A stretch of DNA of 64,000 bases from NCBI RefSeq assembly GCF_000473205.1, contig NZ_KI421507.1, positions 2,791,188-2,855,187 on the forward strand. Direction: 5' to 3'. Shown piece by piece: positions 9,300 through 18,063 of the stretch (within the stretch, counting starts at the first letter, position 1; each line of letters opens with the position of its first letter). Under the pieces are notes generated by a model that saw nothing but the letters and a program-made list of their open reading frames with translations, was not told where the DNA came from and ran no database searches. The position numbers and the translations under genes are program-made. The stretch comes from Pseudophaeobacter arcticus DSM 23566. Its GTDB lineage: Bacteria > Pseudomonadota > Alphaproteobacteria > Rhodobacterales > Rhodobacteraceae.

Positions 9300-10322
9300 T
9301 CAGTTGCCGGCAGCGACGAGGGCGACTTGCTCGCGGTAATAGGCAAGCGCCGCAGCGCCATCGATACCGGCGGTATCGGCCGTGTCGATCCAGCTTTGAT
9401 AGATCGGACTCCAGGCTTCTGCGAGCGCCTCGACCAGCGTATCCGACGCCTCGTGGATCTCACCACCAGCGGCAATAAAATCCTCACGGGCCTTTTGGTT
9501 TATCGCATCCGTCGCGCCCAGGCGGCGACCAAGGGCCTCCCCCGACAGGCTGTGAATGATCGCCTGATCCTCAGGCGAGATGGTGTCCCAGATCTCGTCG
9601 CCGAGGTAGAAGGCAAAGGCAGGCGAGTAGAAATCGTTGGGCAGCACGGTGACGGATTTGGTGAACTGCAAGACGTTGAAGTTCAACACCGAAGGGTAAT
9701 TGATGCAGCAATAGGCATCGACCACGCCGCCAGAGATCACCTCATACATGCGCACCGCAGGCCCGGGCGAGACCACAGCCCCCAGTGCCGTCAACGACCG
9801 CGAGGCATAGCCGGGAAGCGCCCAGAACTTGGCCCCCTGAAAGTCCGAGATGTCGTCGAACACCGTATCGTTCATCGAATAGAAGCTGCCCGGTGCCACG
9901 GTCAAAAGCCCCAGCAACTCGACACCCTCCAGCGTTTCCGCCTTCGACAGGTGCTTCTCATAGGTGCGCCAGGAGGCAATTGAGCCAGCCATCGCGCTGG
10001 AGTTCACGGAGGGCAGCATGGAAATCTGCAACAGCGGGTTCGAGCCTTCGAGGAAGCCCGTCATGATGAACCCGCCATCCGCGATGCCCTGCTGTACCAT
10101 CGACAGCAATTCCGGGGGCGGCGCAAGCGTGGCTTCGGGAACATGGAAGGTCACCCGCCCGTCGGTCTGGGCTTCGATCTCATTGAGCCAGGGGTGGATG
10201 ACATCGGTATAGAGCGTGTCGTTCGGCCCGAGGAAATTGTTGAACACGATGGTTGTATCGGCCTGCGCCGCAAGCGGGCTCGCCATGAGCGCCGCTGCAA
10301 AGAGTCCAGAGAATTTTGACAT
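9300..10322 (-). CDS. dctP: TRAP transporter solute-binding protein (DctP family)
   Basis: 340 residues with a Sec signal peptide (MSKFSGLFAAALMASPLAAQA) and a DctP-type body; GAVVSPGPAVRMYEVISGG lies in the central ligand-binding region. It captures the substrate in the periplasm for the DctQM unit encoded 19 bp downstream. A GAAAGGAAG ribosome site precedes the ATG. It lies about 70 bp downstream of the amidase gene on the same strand, so the amidase probably processes the imported compound. Confidence 0.9.
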   Translation of the reverse strand: MSKFSGLFAAALMASPLAAQADTTIVFNNFLGPNDTLYTDVIHPWLNEIEAQTDGRVTFHVPEATLAPPPELLSMVQQGIADGGFIMTGFLEGSNPLLQISMLPSVNSSAMAGSIASWRTYEKHLSKAETLEGVELLGLLTVAPGSFYSMNDTVFDDISDFQGAKFWALPGYASRSLTALGAVVSPGPAVRMYEVISGGVVDAYCCINYPSVLNFNVLQFTKSVTVLPNDFYSPAFAFYLGDEIWDTISPEDQAIIHSLSGEALGRRLGATDAINQKAREDFIAAGGEIHEASDTLVEALAEAWSPIYQSWIDTADTAGIDGAAALAYYREQVALVAAGN

Positions 10323-10393
10323 GTCGTCTTCCTTTCAAGATATCTTGCGCCGCAGCGCTTGCCGGGTGAATTGAAATCAGGGCGGCGCCACGA

Positions 10394-11851
10394 TCAGGCG
10401 AACCCCGGTGGCGGAACAAAGCCGCCAAAGACCGCGTCGCACAGCGCGGTGAAGCGCATCGTGGTGCGGTCTGCGTATTCCGCGCCGATGGCCTGAACAC
10501 CAGCGGGCAAGCCGCGCACCGGATCGGGCAAGGGGCGCACGGTCGCGGGCAGATGCCCCAGCGTCGCGATGCCCGGCCAATAGAGGTTTTCCATATAGGG
10601 CCGCGTCACGCCGCCGACCTCGAGAACCCGCGACATCTGCGGCACCGGCCCGTGCCCGTCCTCGGTCTGATGCGGGAAGGCGACGGTCATGCTGACCGGG
10701 CACAGAAGAATGTCGAAATCAGTAAACCAGGCGCGCCAGGCCTGCCGCAGTTTGGCCTGGCGTTCGACCATCTCGGCGACTTCGGCAAAACTGGACCGGG
10801 TTGCCCGCGCCACCTGGTCGGGCAGACTGCCTTTGGGATGTTGGGCTGCGGCTTCGGCATAGGCGTCAAGCTCGGCCTGGGGGACACCGGATCCGATGGT
10901 TGCAAACAGCAGCGCGATATAAAGATCATCATTGCCGATCAGGGGGGCCGGTGTCTTGTCGAGATAGGTCACCTGCACGCCCTGCCCCGCCAGCGCCGCC
11001 GCATAGGCCTCGATCGCCTCGGCATAGGCGGGATCGACCGGGTTGCCACCGGTCCAGACGGCGACGCGATAGTCAGAAAGCGCCTCGTGCCGTGGCTTGG
11101 GCAGGTTCAGAACCCAGCCGCTGTCCGGCATACCGCCAGCCAGCAGATCGAGCCCCAGCTCCAGATCGGCGCCGCAGCGCCCCATCGGACCGCTGACCGC
11201 GAGCGGCGATGTCGCCAGGGCGCCCAGCGGCGGTACCTGGCCACGCCCGGGGATGATGTCAAAGGTGGGCTTATGCCCCCAGACCCGGCAGAAATGCGAG
11301 GGGATGCGGATCGAGCCGCCGATGTCGCTGCCCAGCTCCAACGCCGTGAAGCCCGCAGCCAGCGCCGCAGCCGCCCCTCCAGAAGAGCCGCCGACCGTGC
11401 GGGAGGTATCCCAGGGGTTGCGGCAGACGCCGTGCAGCGGGTTATAGCTCTGGTGGTCCGAGGCGGCGACCGGCACGTTGGTCTTGCCCCAGATCACCGC
11501 GCCAGCCGCGCGCAGCCGGGAAACTGCCACTGCATCCTCAGCCGAGACATAATCCTTCAGCGCGGGTATTCCGGCGGTGGTGTGGAAATCCTTGACCTCG
11601 TAGGTTTCCTTGATGGTCATGGGCAACCCGGCCAGCGGGCCGGACGCGCCAGCGGCATCCGCCGCCCTGGCCGCCTGACGCGCGGCCTCTGCCCGAACCT
11701 CGACAACCGCATTCACCTCGTTATCGAGCCGGGCGCGACGCTCCAGACAATGCTCCAGCAGTTCGAGTGCGCCGATTTTGCGGGCCTTCAGCGCCGCAAC
11801 TGACTCGACGGCGGTCCACTGATGGGGGGCTTTTTGTAGGAATTCAGTCAT
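10394..11851 (-). CDS. Amidase signature family hydrolase (second copy type)
   Basis: About 485 residues from the ATG at 11851 (MTEFLQKAPH); the frame extends further upstream but that part looks non-coding. The amidase core GGSSGGAAAALAAGF and the nucleophile region SDIGGSIRIPSHFC are present, and the early K in LPMTIKETYEVK is the likely catalytic lysine. It hydrolyses an amide bond in the cytoplasm. It heads the TRAP operon and is divergent from a TetR regulator. It is not a near-identical duplicate of the amidase at 597-1865. Confidence 0.87.
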   Translation of the reverse strand: MTEFLQKAPHQWTAVESVAALKARKIGALELLEHCLERRARLDNEVNAVVEVRAEAARQAARAADAAGASGPLAGLPMTIKETYEVKDFHTTAGIPALKDYVSAEDAVAVSRLRAAGAVIWGKTNVPVAASDHQSYNPLHGVCRNPWDTSRTVGGSSGGAAAALAAGFTALELGSDIGGSIRIPSHFCRVWGHKPTFDIIPGRGQVPPLGALATSPLAVSGPMGRCGADLELGLDLLAGGMPDSGWVLNLPKPRHEALSDYRVAVWTGGNPVDPAYAEAIEAYAAALAGQGVQVTYLDKTPAPLIGNDDLYIALLFATIGSGVPQAELDAYAEAAAQHPKGSLPDQVARATRSSFAEVAEMVERQAKLRQAWRAWFTDFDILLCPVSMTVAFPHQTEDGHGPVPQMSRVLEVGGVTRPYMENLYWPGIATLGHLPATVRPLPDPVRGLPAGVQAIGAEYADRTTMRFTALCDAVFGGFVPPPGFA

Positions 11852-12147
11852 TGAGCGGCCTTGCTTATGAACGATTGAAGAAATTTTGACAGGTCGGACC
11901 AAAGGCCCTGCGGCATCGACAGGCTGCAAGCCGCGCGTTCGACGCCCAGCATCTGGCCCCACCAACGGACTCTTCCAGCGCGTCTGATCGTCAACGTCAT
12001 GCTCCCCCCTCTCAGCCCAATGTCACCAGTGGTGATATTAGGCGAAAGCGATCCAATCTTGTCAAGCCTCATCGCATTTATGGAGGTCTTACCGGGCAAG
12101 CTGAGCTTGTCGAGCCGGGCCGCTCATGTTACGAAGAAGCCCCTCAG
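11852..12147. promoter_or_regulatory. Divergent control region, amidase-TRAP operon and TetR gene
   Basis: A 296-bp non-coding stretch. The segment around 12026-12044 holds a short symmetric element (TCACCAGTGGTGATATTAG; core TCACCA/TGGTGA, a 6+6 bp palindrome), a plausible operator for a dimeric TetR regulator. It is followed by an AT-richer part that could hold the promoter. The function is inferred from position. Confidence 0.5.
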
Positions 12148-12903
12148 ATGTCGGGAAATAATGCGACCGTGAACCAGCAAGAGACACCCAAAGCGCCCCA
12201 GAAATTGCGCAAAAAGGGATATCATCACAAAGACTTACGCAACGCACTGTTGGAGACGGCCCTGGTTCTTATTGATCAGCGGGACGGCCCCCATTTTTCA
12301 CTGCGCGAGCTGGAACGGGCGCTCGGCGTCTCCCATGCCTCGGCCTATCGTCACTTTGCCGACAAGGCGGCCTTGCTGGATGCACTAACGGCAGAAGGAT
12401 TCGGCAGGCTGGCCGCTTGTCAGGGGGAAGAGCTGAAAAAAGCGGGGGGCGATCCGATGGATCGGCTCAAGGCACTTGGCGTCGCCTACATTCGCTTTGC
12501 CCTGAACAACAAGGGGTTCTTCTCGTTGATGTTCTCCGAACGCGGAGACGAAAATCCCGAGCGCAGCAACAGGATCCAGCACAATCAGCAGGCCCTGGAA
12601 ACTTTGCTGGGCTGTATCATCGCTTGCCAGACCGCCGGATTGATCGCCGATGGTGATCCAAAACGTATCGCCGGCTATGTCATTCTCGCCACCCATGGTC
12701 TGGCGGCCTACCGGACGCAGGGCCATGACCCCTTGGGCAGCGGCAGCGACGATACATTCTTTCCGGGCATTGATGCGGTCAACGAATTGACCATCGCCCC
12801 CCTGCTGCTCGATCGTCCAAGCGCGTCCGAGATGTCCAGGCGCTGGTTCGCGCCCCTCGACCCTGCGCTGCGGACCAGCGCGGAACCGCAGTCGGAAAGT
12901 TGA
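12148..12903 (+). CDS. TetR-family transcriptional regulator
   Basis: 251 residues. A helix-turn-helix near residues 45-75 (FSLRELERALGVSHASAYRHFADK) is followed by a helical ligand domain of the type found in the WHG-domain TetR subgroup. It is divergent from the amidase-TRAP operon across about 296 bp and probably represses it. An in-frame GTG a few codons later (MNQQETP) is an alternative start. Confidence 0.85.
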   Translation: MSGNNATVNQQETPKAPQKLRKKGYHHKDLRNALLETALVLIDQRDGPHFSLRELERALGVSHASAYRHFADKAALLDALTAEGFGRLAACQGEELKKAGGDPMDRLKALGVAYIRFALNNKGFFSLMFSERGDENPERSNRIQHNQQALETLLGCIIACQTAGLIADGDPKRIAGYVILATHGLAAYRTQGHDPLGSGSDDTFFPGIDAVNELTIAPLLLDRPSASEMSRRWFAPLDPALRTSAEPQSES

Positions 12904-13186
12904 TTTCGGGTCTCGTCATGCGTTTCAACATAATCCGAAAAAAGGGCTTCAAACGGCGATGTTGCACAAATCAGGCTTCAGTTTGAAAACGCCCTTTCCC
13001 GCCTGAGTTCAGGCGACGGATCGGTATCACCACGTCAGCCTCTCGTTCAATGATCGCACCGTGGCACCCTCGCGTGTCATAAGCGTCTTGCCGCGCATTT
13101 GGTTGGACGTGCGAATTCGCATTTGCATTTACGTCGGATGAAAAATAATCGACGAAGCCCAAAAAACGAACAATGCTGAGGCAGCA
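12904..13186. other. Intergenic region without recognised gene
   Basis: 283 bp between the tetR-type gene and the beta-lactamase gene. No credible protein frame is seen; a short antisense frame (12971-13162) has no ribosome site or family features. The part next to 13187 ends in an AT-rich stretch that probably contains the beta-lactamase promoter. Confidence 0.5.
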
Positions 13187-14341
13187 ATGAAGACATTAAC
13201 CCTTGCAGCGGCCGCGCTGCTGACCATCCCGACCACACTTGTCGCGCAAGATCTGACGGATGCTCAGTTCACCGGCCTGGCGCGTGACAACTTCGCACCT
13301 GTGATTGCAAAATTCGACATCCCCGGACTCGTCATCGGCATCACCTACCGTGGAAAACAGCATTTCTATGCGACGGGGCTAGCCGCGCGCGAGGGCGAGA
13401 TTGCAGTATCGCCGGAGACGATCTTCGAACTGGGATCAATCAGCAAGATCTTCAATGCGACCCTTGCGGCCCTGGCCGAACAGCAGGGCATCATTGATCT
13501 TGAGACCCCGGTGTCGGCTAGTCTGCCGGACCTGAAGGGCTCCGCCTTCGACGACATCAAGCTTGTCGATCTGGCCACGCACGTCACCGGTGGTCTTCCA
13601 CTGCAAGTTCCAAACGAGGTGCAGGATGTGCCTGAGCTGATCAACTGGCTGGCAGATTGGCAGCCCCCTCAGCCCGGTGCCCGCAGCTATTCGAACGTCA
13701 GCATCGGACTGCTGGGGCACATCACGGCGGATGCGTTGGGGATGCCTTATGCGCAGGCAGCGGAAGACATCCTGTTTCCGGCGATGGGCCTGACCAGCAC
13801 TTTCGTGAACGTGCCGGATACCAAAATGGATCGCTACGCCTTTGGCTATGATCGCAAGACCGACGCGCCGATCCGGGTAAACCCCGGTGTGCTGGCGGAC
13901 GAAGCTTACGGCGTGAAATCCACCGCGCGCGACATGGTGCGCCTGCTTGCACTGGAACTGGGCCACGGCGACACAGATCCGGCGCTGGCTGCCGCCCTGG
14001 AGCGGACCCGCGAGGGCCGGGCCGAGACGGCTTTTTACACGCAAGACATGATCTGGGAACAATATCCCTGGCCCGCCGATAGGGCGGCGATGGAGGCTGG
14101 CAACGGCTATGACTTCATCCTGTCGCCCCAGCCCGCCACCGCCATCACGCCACCTATGCCGCCGCAGCGGGACGTCATCCTGAACAAGACCGGGGCCACC
14201 AACGGCTTCGGCGGCTATGTGACGCTTCTGCCCAGTCAGGACCTCGGTATCGTCGTTCTGGCCAACCGGAATTATCCGAACGAGGCCCGCGTCCAAGCCA
14301 CTTACAACCTGATCGAAGACCTTTTGGCAGTGCACAAATAG
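13187..14341 (+). CDS. Class C (AmpC-type) beta-lactamase
   Basis: 384 residues with a Sec signal peptide ending near LVAQD (about residue 20-22). All three serine hydrolase motifs are in place with AmpC spacing: SISK at residues 84-87 (acylated serine and lysine), YSN at 168-170 and KTG at 334-336. The length matches periplasmic class C enzymes (about 380). It would hydrolyse cephalosporins; an esterase or DD-peptidase of the same fold cannot be fully excluded. No ampR-type LysR gene is adjacent, so induction by that route is not indicated here. Confidence 0.88.
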   Translation: MKTLTLAAAALLTIPTTLVAQDLTDAQFTGLARDNFAPVIAKFDIPGLVIGITYRGKQHFYATGLAAREGEIAVSPETIFELGSISKIFNATLAALAEQQGIIDLETPVSASLPDLKGSAFDDIKLVDLATHVTGGLPLQVPNEVQDVPELINWLADWQPPQPGARSYSNVSIGLLGHITADALGMPYAQAAEDILFPAMGLTSTFVNVPDTKMDRYAFGYDRKTDAPIRVNPGVLADEAYGVKSTARDMVRLLALELGHGDTDPALAAALERTREGRAETAFYTQDMIWEQYPWPADRAAMEAGNGYDFILSPQPATAITPPMPPQRDVILNKTGATNGFGGYVTLLPSQDLGIVVLANRNYPNEARVQATYNLIEDLLAVHK

Positions 14342-14360
14342 CAAACAATAGAAGCCACTT

Positions 14361-14388
14361 GAGGGGTCCGAAGCAATTCGGGCCCCTC
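14361..14388 (+). terminator. Hairpin after beta-lactamase gene
   Basis: GAGGGG-t-CCGAA pairs with TTCGG-g-CCCCTC around a GCAA loop, about 20 bp after the stop at 14341. The stem is strong but the following sequence is only weakly T-rich (TATGTGTTCC), so it is a probable, not certain, intrinsic terminator. Confidence 0.6.
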
Positions 14389-14497
14389 TATGTGTTCCAA
14401 TACGTCTGTACTACAAAGCCGGGGAAAACCGCTTTGATCGTGAGATAGGCACTGAAAGGAGCCAGTCGAACTCAGGAATACATTTGGGAGCGCGTGC

Positions 14498-14896
14498 TTG
14501 GCCAAGCTTTCAGGCAGGGGGGGCATCGGAATTCTCTATGATGAGTCCAGGCACTTGTTTTCTGAGGGCACAAAGTCAAACCGCGTATTCTTGGACAGTT
14601 TCAAGTCAATGATGATTTTGTCCGGCGTCTCGTTGTTGACAAAATACGCCAAATCCTGCGAGCAGCGCGACAAAGATGAACTCGTCATGCTTTTGTTAGC
14701 CTTCGCCGACAAAGTAGATGTTGATATCGAAAAACGTGTCACCCGGATTTTTGGGCTCGCCTTGATCATGCCTACGCGCACCGAAGGGGCCTTTTCTTTG
14801 AGGAAAACTGTGCAGGCGCATGCTTATGCCCAATTGGCATCTGCCAAAGCTACTTTTCCTTTGATTTTGCACTCTCTTCCCGATTTCACCGGTTGA
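14498..14896 (+). CDS. Hypothetical protein or gene remnant
   Basis: An open frame of about 132 residues starting from TTG (14498), with no ATG or GTG start in frame upstream before a stop at 14453. The translation is mostly helical in character (KYAKSCEQRDKDELVMLLLA) and belongs to no family I recognise. Base composition is visibly more AT-rich than its neighbours. It could be a small unknown protein, the 3' part of a decayed gene, or chance. The translated sequence has no signal peptide or membrane span. Confidence 0.3.
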   Translation: MAKLSGRGGIGILYDESRHLFSEGTKSNRVFLDSFKSMMILSGVSLLTKYAKSCEQRDKDELVMLLLAFADKVDVDIEKRVTRIFGLALIMPTRTEGAFSLRKTVQAHAYAQLASAKATFPLILHSLPDFTG

Positions 14897-14918
14897 GAGG
14901 CATAACCCAAGGGTGGTT

Positions 14919-15401
14919 TTACTGGGGGCCGGCCGGGCGGATATCGCCGGTCGCCAAAACAGGAGAGGCGTCCAGATCTTCTGCGTCCAACATGGCGGCG
15001 ACCCGTTCCAGACTGGCAACCAGCATCGCCTGTTCCCAATCCTCCAAGGCGTTAAATTTGCGCACAAAGCGTTGCTGCAATGGATCGGGCGCGTCCACAA
15101 GAGTTTCCCGCCCCGCATCAGTCAGCATGATATGAATCTGCCGCCGGTCTTCGCTGGATTTCTGCCGCAGGGCCAGCCCATCCCGGACAAGTTTGTCGAC
15201 CAGAGACGTGACTGTCCCTTGCGAGACCTGCATGCGCAGCGAGATCGCCTTTGCCGTGACAAAACCATTCTCCGCGATGATCTGCAGAACGCGGAACTGA
15301 GCAGGGGTTACACCGGTCGCCTGACGGATTTCGCGCCCGAATAGTTCAGTTGTGCGGATAATGCGGCGAAGCGCGATCAGGCTACTGTCGATACGGTCCA
15401 T
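14919..15401 (-). CDS. ectR: MarR-family regulator of ectoine genes (EctR-like)
   Basis: 160 residues with a MarR winged helix (QFRVLQIIAENGFVTAKAIS, then SQGTVTSLVDKLVRDGL and the wing SSEDRRQIHIMLTDAG). MarR-type EctR/CosR proteins are known repressors of ectoine operons, and this gene is divergent from ectA across 218 bp, so the assignment rests on family plus position. The expected action is repression of ectABC at low salinity. Confidence 0.85.
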   Translation of the reverse strand: MDRIDSSLIALRRIIRTTELFGREIRQATGVTPAQFRVLQIIAENGFVTAKAISLRMQVSQGTVTSLVDKLVRDGLALRQKSSEDRRQIHIMLTDAGRETLVDAPDPLQQRFVRKFNALEDWEQAMLVASLERVAAMLDAEDLDASPVLATGDIRPAGPQ

Positions 15402-15619
15402 GAAATCCCCGATGGTTTAGACATCAAAGCATACCGTATCGCTTTGGTGCCTTCAATTCTCAAATCACTTCCATAAATGAAGCAAATAATGGTGAATTAT
15501 CGACATCTATCGACTTATTGCGACAATAATTCGCATATATTGACAAAAATTACTTTGCTAGTTGAAGTTTTACCTCTCACCTGATACTTCGACAGCAGAA
15601 GCGACAAAAGAGGATCAAA
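15402..15619. promoter_or_regulatory. ectR-ectA intergenic promoter/operator region
   Basis: A 218-bp AT-rich region. CGAC occurs at 15501, 15511 and 15521, exactly 10 bp apart, each after an AT-rich spacer, with a CGCA at 15532; TGCGA/TCGCA at 15519-15535 also form a short inverted repeat. A TTGACA at 15540-15545 could be a -35 element for ectA, although no convincing -10 was found. The helical phasing suggests an operator bound on one DNA face, probably by EctR (inference). Confidence 0.5.
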
Positions 15620-16150
15620 ATGCAATACCCAATTGACCCAATGCGCATCGACCTGCCCTCAATTCGCAAACCCGTTGCGGAAGACGGCGCCAAGGTTTGG
15701 GAGCTGGTTCAGGCTTGCAAACCGCTTGATGAAAACTCCATGTACTGCAATCTTTTGCAGAGCGACCATTTTGCTGACACCTGCTGCCTGGCAGAACTTT
15801 CACAGGAAACTGTGGGCTGGGTTTCCGCCTATGTCTTGCCCAATGATCCGGAAACGCTCTTTGTTTGGCAGGTTGCTGTGGCTGAAAAAGCCCGCGGCCG
15901 CGGGCTGGGGTCCTTGATGCTGCAATCCATTCTGCAGCGCCCTCAATGCAAAGCGGTAAACCGCCTGCAAACCACAATCACCGCTGACAACAATGCGTCC
16001 TGGTCCCTGTTTCGCAGATTTGCAGGTCTGCAAGACAGCCAAATGGATATTCAGCCCTACTACACGCAGGCGCTGCATTTCCAGGAGCGCCACAAGACCG
16101 AAAACCTCGTCACCATTCCTTTGACAAAACTGCAGGCGCTAGCTGCCTAG
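15620..16150 (+). CDS. ectA: L-2,4-diaminobutyrate acetyltransferase (EctA)
   Basis: 176 residues, a GNAT-fold enzyme with the acetyl-CoA motif RGRGLG near residue 95. It acetylates L-2,4-diaminobutyrate to N-gamma-acetyl-diaminobutyrate, the second step of ectoine synthesis. Opening residues RKPVAEDGAKVWELVQACKP are typical of EctA. AGAGGATC precedes the ATG. First gene of ectABC. Confidence 0.95.
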   Translation: MQYPIDPMRIDLPSIRKPVAEDGAKVWELVQACKPLDENSMYCNLLQSDHFADTCCLAELSQETVGWVSAYVLPNDPETLFVWQVAVAEKARGRGLGSLMLQSILQRPQCKAVNRLQTTITADNNASWSLFRRFAGLQDSQMDIQPYYTQALHFQERHKTENLVTIPLTKLQALAA

Positions 16151-16216
16151 CCCATGCGTTTACCGTTTTTTGCCAGTCACTTTTACCTGCCTCCTCTCAA
16201 ACCGGAAAGAAGTCGT

Positions 16217-17503
16217 ATGTCTACGCAATCTGCCAACAAAGCCATTTTTGGACGTCGGGAATCAGAAGCGCGCAGCTATTGTCGCGGCTTCAATACAGTC
16301 TTCACCTCTGCCAAGGGCTCAGAGATGACAGACCAGAGCGGGCGGCAATACATTGATTTTCTCGCCGGCTGTTCATCGTTGAACTACGGCCACAATGATC
16401 CGGACATGAAACAAGCCTTGATCGCGCATTTGGAAACCGATGGTGTTGCCCATGGCCTGGATATGCACACCGCTGCGAAGGCCCGGTTTCTGGAGGTTTT
16501 TGAGCAGCTTATCCTGCAGCCTCGGGAGATGGATCACAGGGTGATGTTCACCGGGCCAACGGGGGCAAATGCCGTTGAGGCCGCGATGAAAATCGCCCGC
16601 AAGGTCACCGGCCGCAGCAATGTCATTTCCTTCACCAACGGCTTTCATGGCGTCACCCAGGGGGCGCTGGCGGCGACCGGCAACAGCTACCACCGCAGTG
16701 GGGCCGGTGTTCCGCTCAACAATGTGACGCGGATGCCCTATGACGGATATCTGGGCCAATCCTGCGACACCACCGATTTTCTGGAAGCCATGATCAAAGA
16801 CCGGTCTTCGGGCATGGATGCGCCTGCCGCCATTCTGCTGGAAACCGTTCAGGGCGAAGGCGGGCTGAATACTGCCAGCGCCGACTGGTTGCAGCGGGTA
16901 GCCGAACTGGCGCAAGAGGCCGGGGCGCTGTTGATTGTCGATGACATTCAGGCCGGTTGTGGCCGAACAGGTGGTTTTTTCTCCTTTGAAGAGGCTGGCA
17001 TTCGTCCCGATATTGTGACCTTGGCAAAATCAATCTCTGGTTTTGGCCTGCCGATGGGACTGGTGCTGGTAAAGCCAGAACATGACATCATGGGGCCAGC
17101 AGAGCACAATGGCACTTTCCGTGGCAACACCCATGCCTTTGTAACTGCAACTGTTGCCATCGAAAAATACTGGTCTGACGACAGGCTGCAGCAAAGCATT
17201 GCGCGCCGGTCCGAGATCATCGCGACGGGGTTGCAGCAAATGGCCGATCTGGTTCCAGATGCGCGGCTAAAGGGCCGTGGCATGATGCGGGGGGTGGACC
17301 TGCGCTGTGGGGACTTGGCCAGCAAGATCTGTGCGCGGGCTTTTGAACAGGGCCTCATCATCGAGACTTCGGGTTCCGAGGATCAGGTGGTCAAGGTTCT
17401 TGCGCCTCTGACGACGCCTGACAAGATGCTTCAGCACGGGCTCAATATTCTAATCAACGCCGCACAAGATGTGATCGGCACCCATAAATTTGCAGCGGAG
17501 TAA
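16217..17503 (+). CDS. ectB: Diaminobutyrate-2-oxoglutarate transaminase (EctB)
   Basis: About 428 residues, a class III PLP aminotransferase that converts aspartate semialdehyde to L-2,4-diaminobutyrate with glutamate as donor, the first ectoine step. Seen: [18 protein letters not shown] (PLP phosphate region), [12 protein letters not shown] and the lysine in [10 protein letters not shown] that forms the Schiff base. The start at 16217 ([11 protein letters not shown]) follows GGAAAGAAG; the frame extends 63 bp upstream without family similarity. Confidence 0.95.
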   Translation: MSTQSANKAIFGRRESEARSYCRGFNTVFTSAKGSEMTDQSGRQYIDFLAGCSSLNYGHNDPDMKQALIAHLETDGVAHGLDMHTAAKARFLEVFEQLILQPREMDHRVMFTGPTGANAVEAAMKIARKVTGRSNVISFTNGFHGVTQGALAATGNSYHRSGAGVPLNNVTRMPYDGYLGQSCDTTDFLEAMIKDRSSGMDAPAAILLETVQGEGGLNTASADWLQRVAELAQEAGALLIVDDIQAGCGRTGGFFSFEEAGIRPDIVTLAKSISGFGLPMGLVLVKPEHDIMGPAEHNGTFRGNTHAFVTATVAIEKYWSDDRLQQSIARRSEIIATGLQQMADLVPDARLKGRGMMRGVDLRCGDLASKICARAFEQGLIIETSGSEDQVVKVLAPLTTPDKMLQHGLNILINAAQDVIGTHKFAAE

Positions 17504-17507
17504 TTCC

Positions 17508-17906
17508 ATGATCGTCCGAGATTTCAACGACATCCTCAAAACAGAACGCAACCGCGTCGTATCAGACGCCAAATGGAGCAGCGTGCGCATGCTTTTGGCG
17601 GAAGACAAAATGGGGTTCTCGTTCCACATCACCTTCCTGGAGCCCGGATCAGAGCACACTTTCGAATACAAGAACCACTTTGAAAGCGTCTATTGCATGC
17701 AGGGCACCGGGTCGATCAAGGATCTTGAGACAGGTGAGGTTCACATCATCCGCCCCGGCGTCATGTATGCTTTGGACAAGCATGACCGCCATACGCTTTT
17801 TGCGGAGGAAGAGTTGGTCATGGCCTGCTGCTTCAATCCACCTGTGACAGGAAACGAAACCCACCGCGAGGACGGATCCTACGCCCTCGAGCTTGAAACC
17901 GCCTGA
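17508..17906 (+). CDS. ectC: Ectoine synthase (EctC)
   Basis: 132 residues, the usual EctC length, a cupin-fold enzyme that cyclises N-gamma-acetyl-diaminobutyrate to ectoine. [20 protein letters not shown] at the start and the cupin segment [20 protein letters not shown] are diagnostic. It starts 4 bp after ectB. Its stop codon lies at the beginning of a 14-bp tandem repeat. No ectD (hydroxylase) or ask_ect follows. Confidence 0.95.
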   Translation: MIVRDFNDILKTERNRVVSDAKWSSVRMLLAEDKMGFSFHITFLEPGSEHTFEYKNHFESVYCMQGTGSIKDLETGEVHIIRPGVMYALDKHDRHTLFAEEELVMACCFNPPVTGNETHREDGSYALELETA

Positions 17907-17974
17907 ACAAACCGGCCTGAACAAACCGGCCTGAACAAACCGGCCTGAACAATCCGGCCTGACGAAACGGCCCG
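17905..17974. repeat. 14-bp tandem repeat at the ectC stop codon
   Basis: The unit GAACAAACCGGCCT occurs three times perfectly (17905-17918, 17919-17932, 17933-17946), once with one change (GAACAATCCGGCCT, 17947-17960) and once degenerate (17961-17974). The ectC stop TGA (17904-17906) overlaps the first unit. Confidence 0.9.
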
Positions 17975-18063
17975 AAGGAACACAAGAGGGACCGTGGTTG
18001 TTTGTTTAACCCCTGCGGCCCTCACCGACAGGCAACAGGCGATCCATCGCCGGAAAGCGCGGC

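Noticed and set aside
15540..15568. Full sigma-70 promoter for ectA
   Set aside because: TTGACA is a good -35, but no convincing -10 hexamer sits at 16-18 bp, so only a control region was annotated.
17905..17974. Short repeat array considered as CRISPR
   Set aside because: Units abut with no spacers and are only 14 bp; no cas genes. The same applies to 49489-49606 and 42286-42330.
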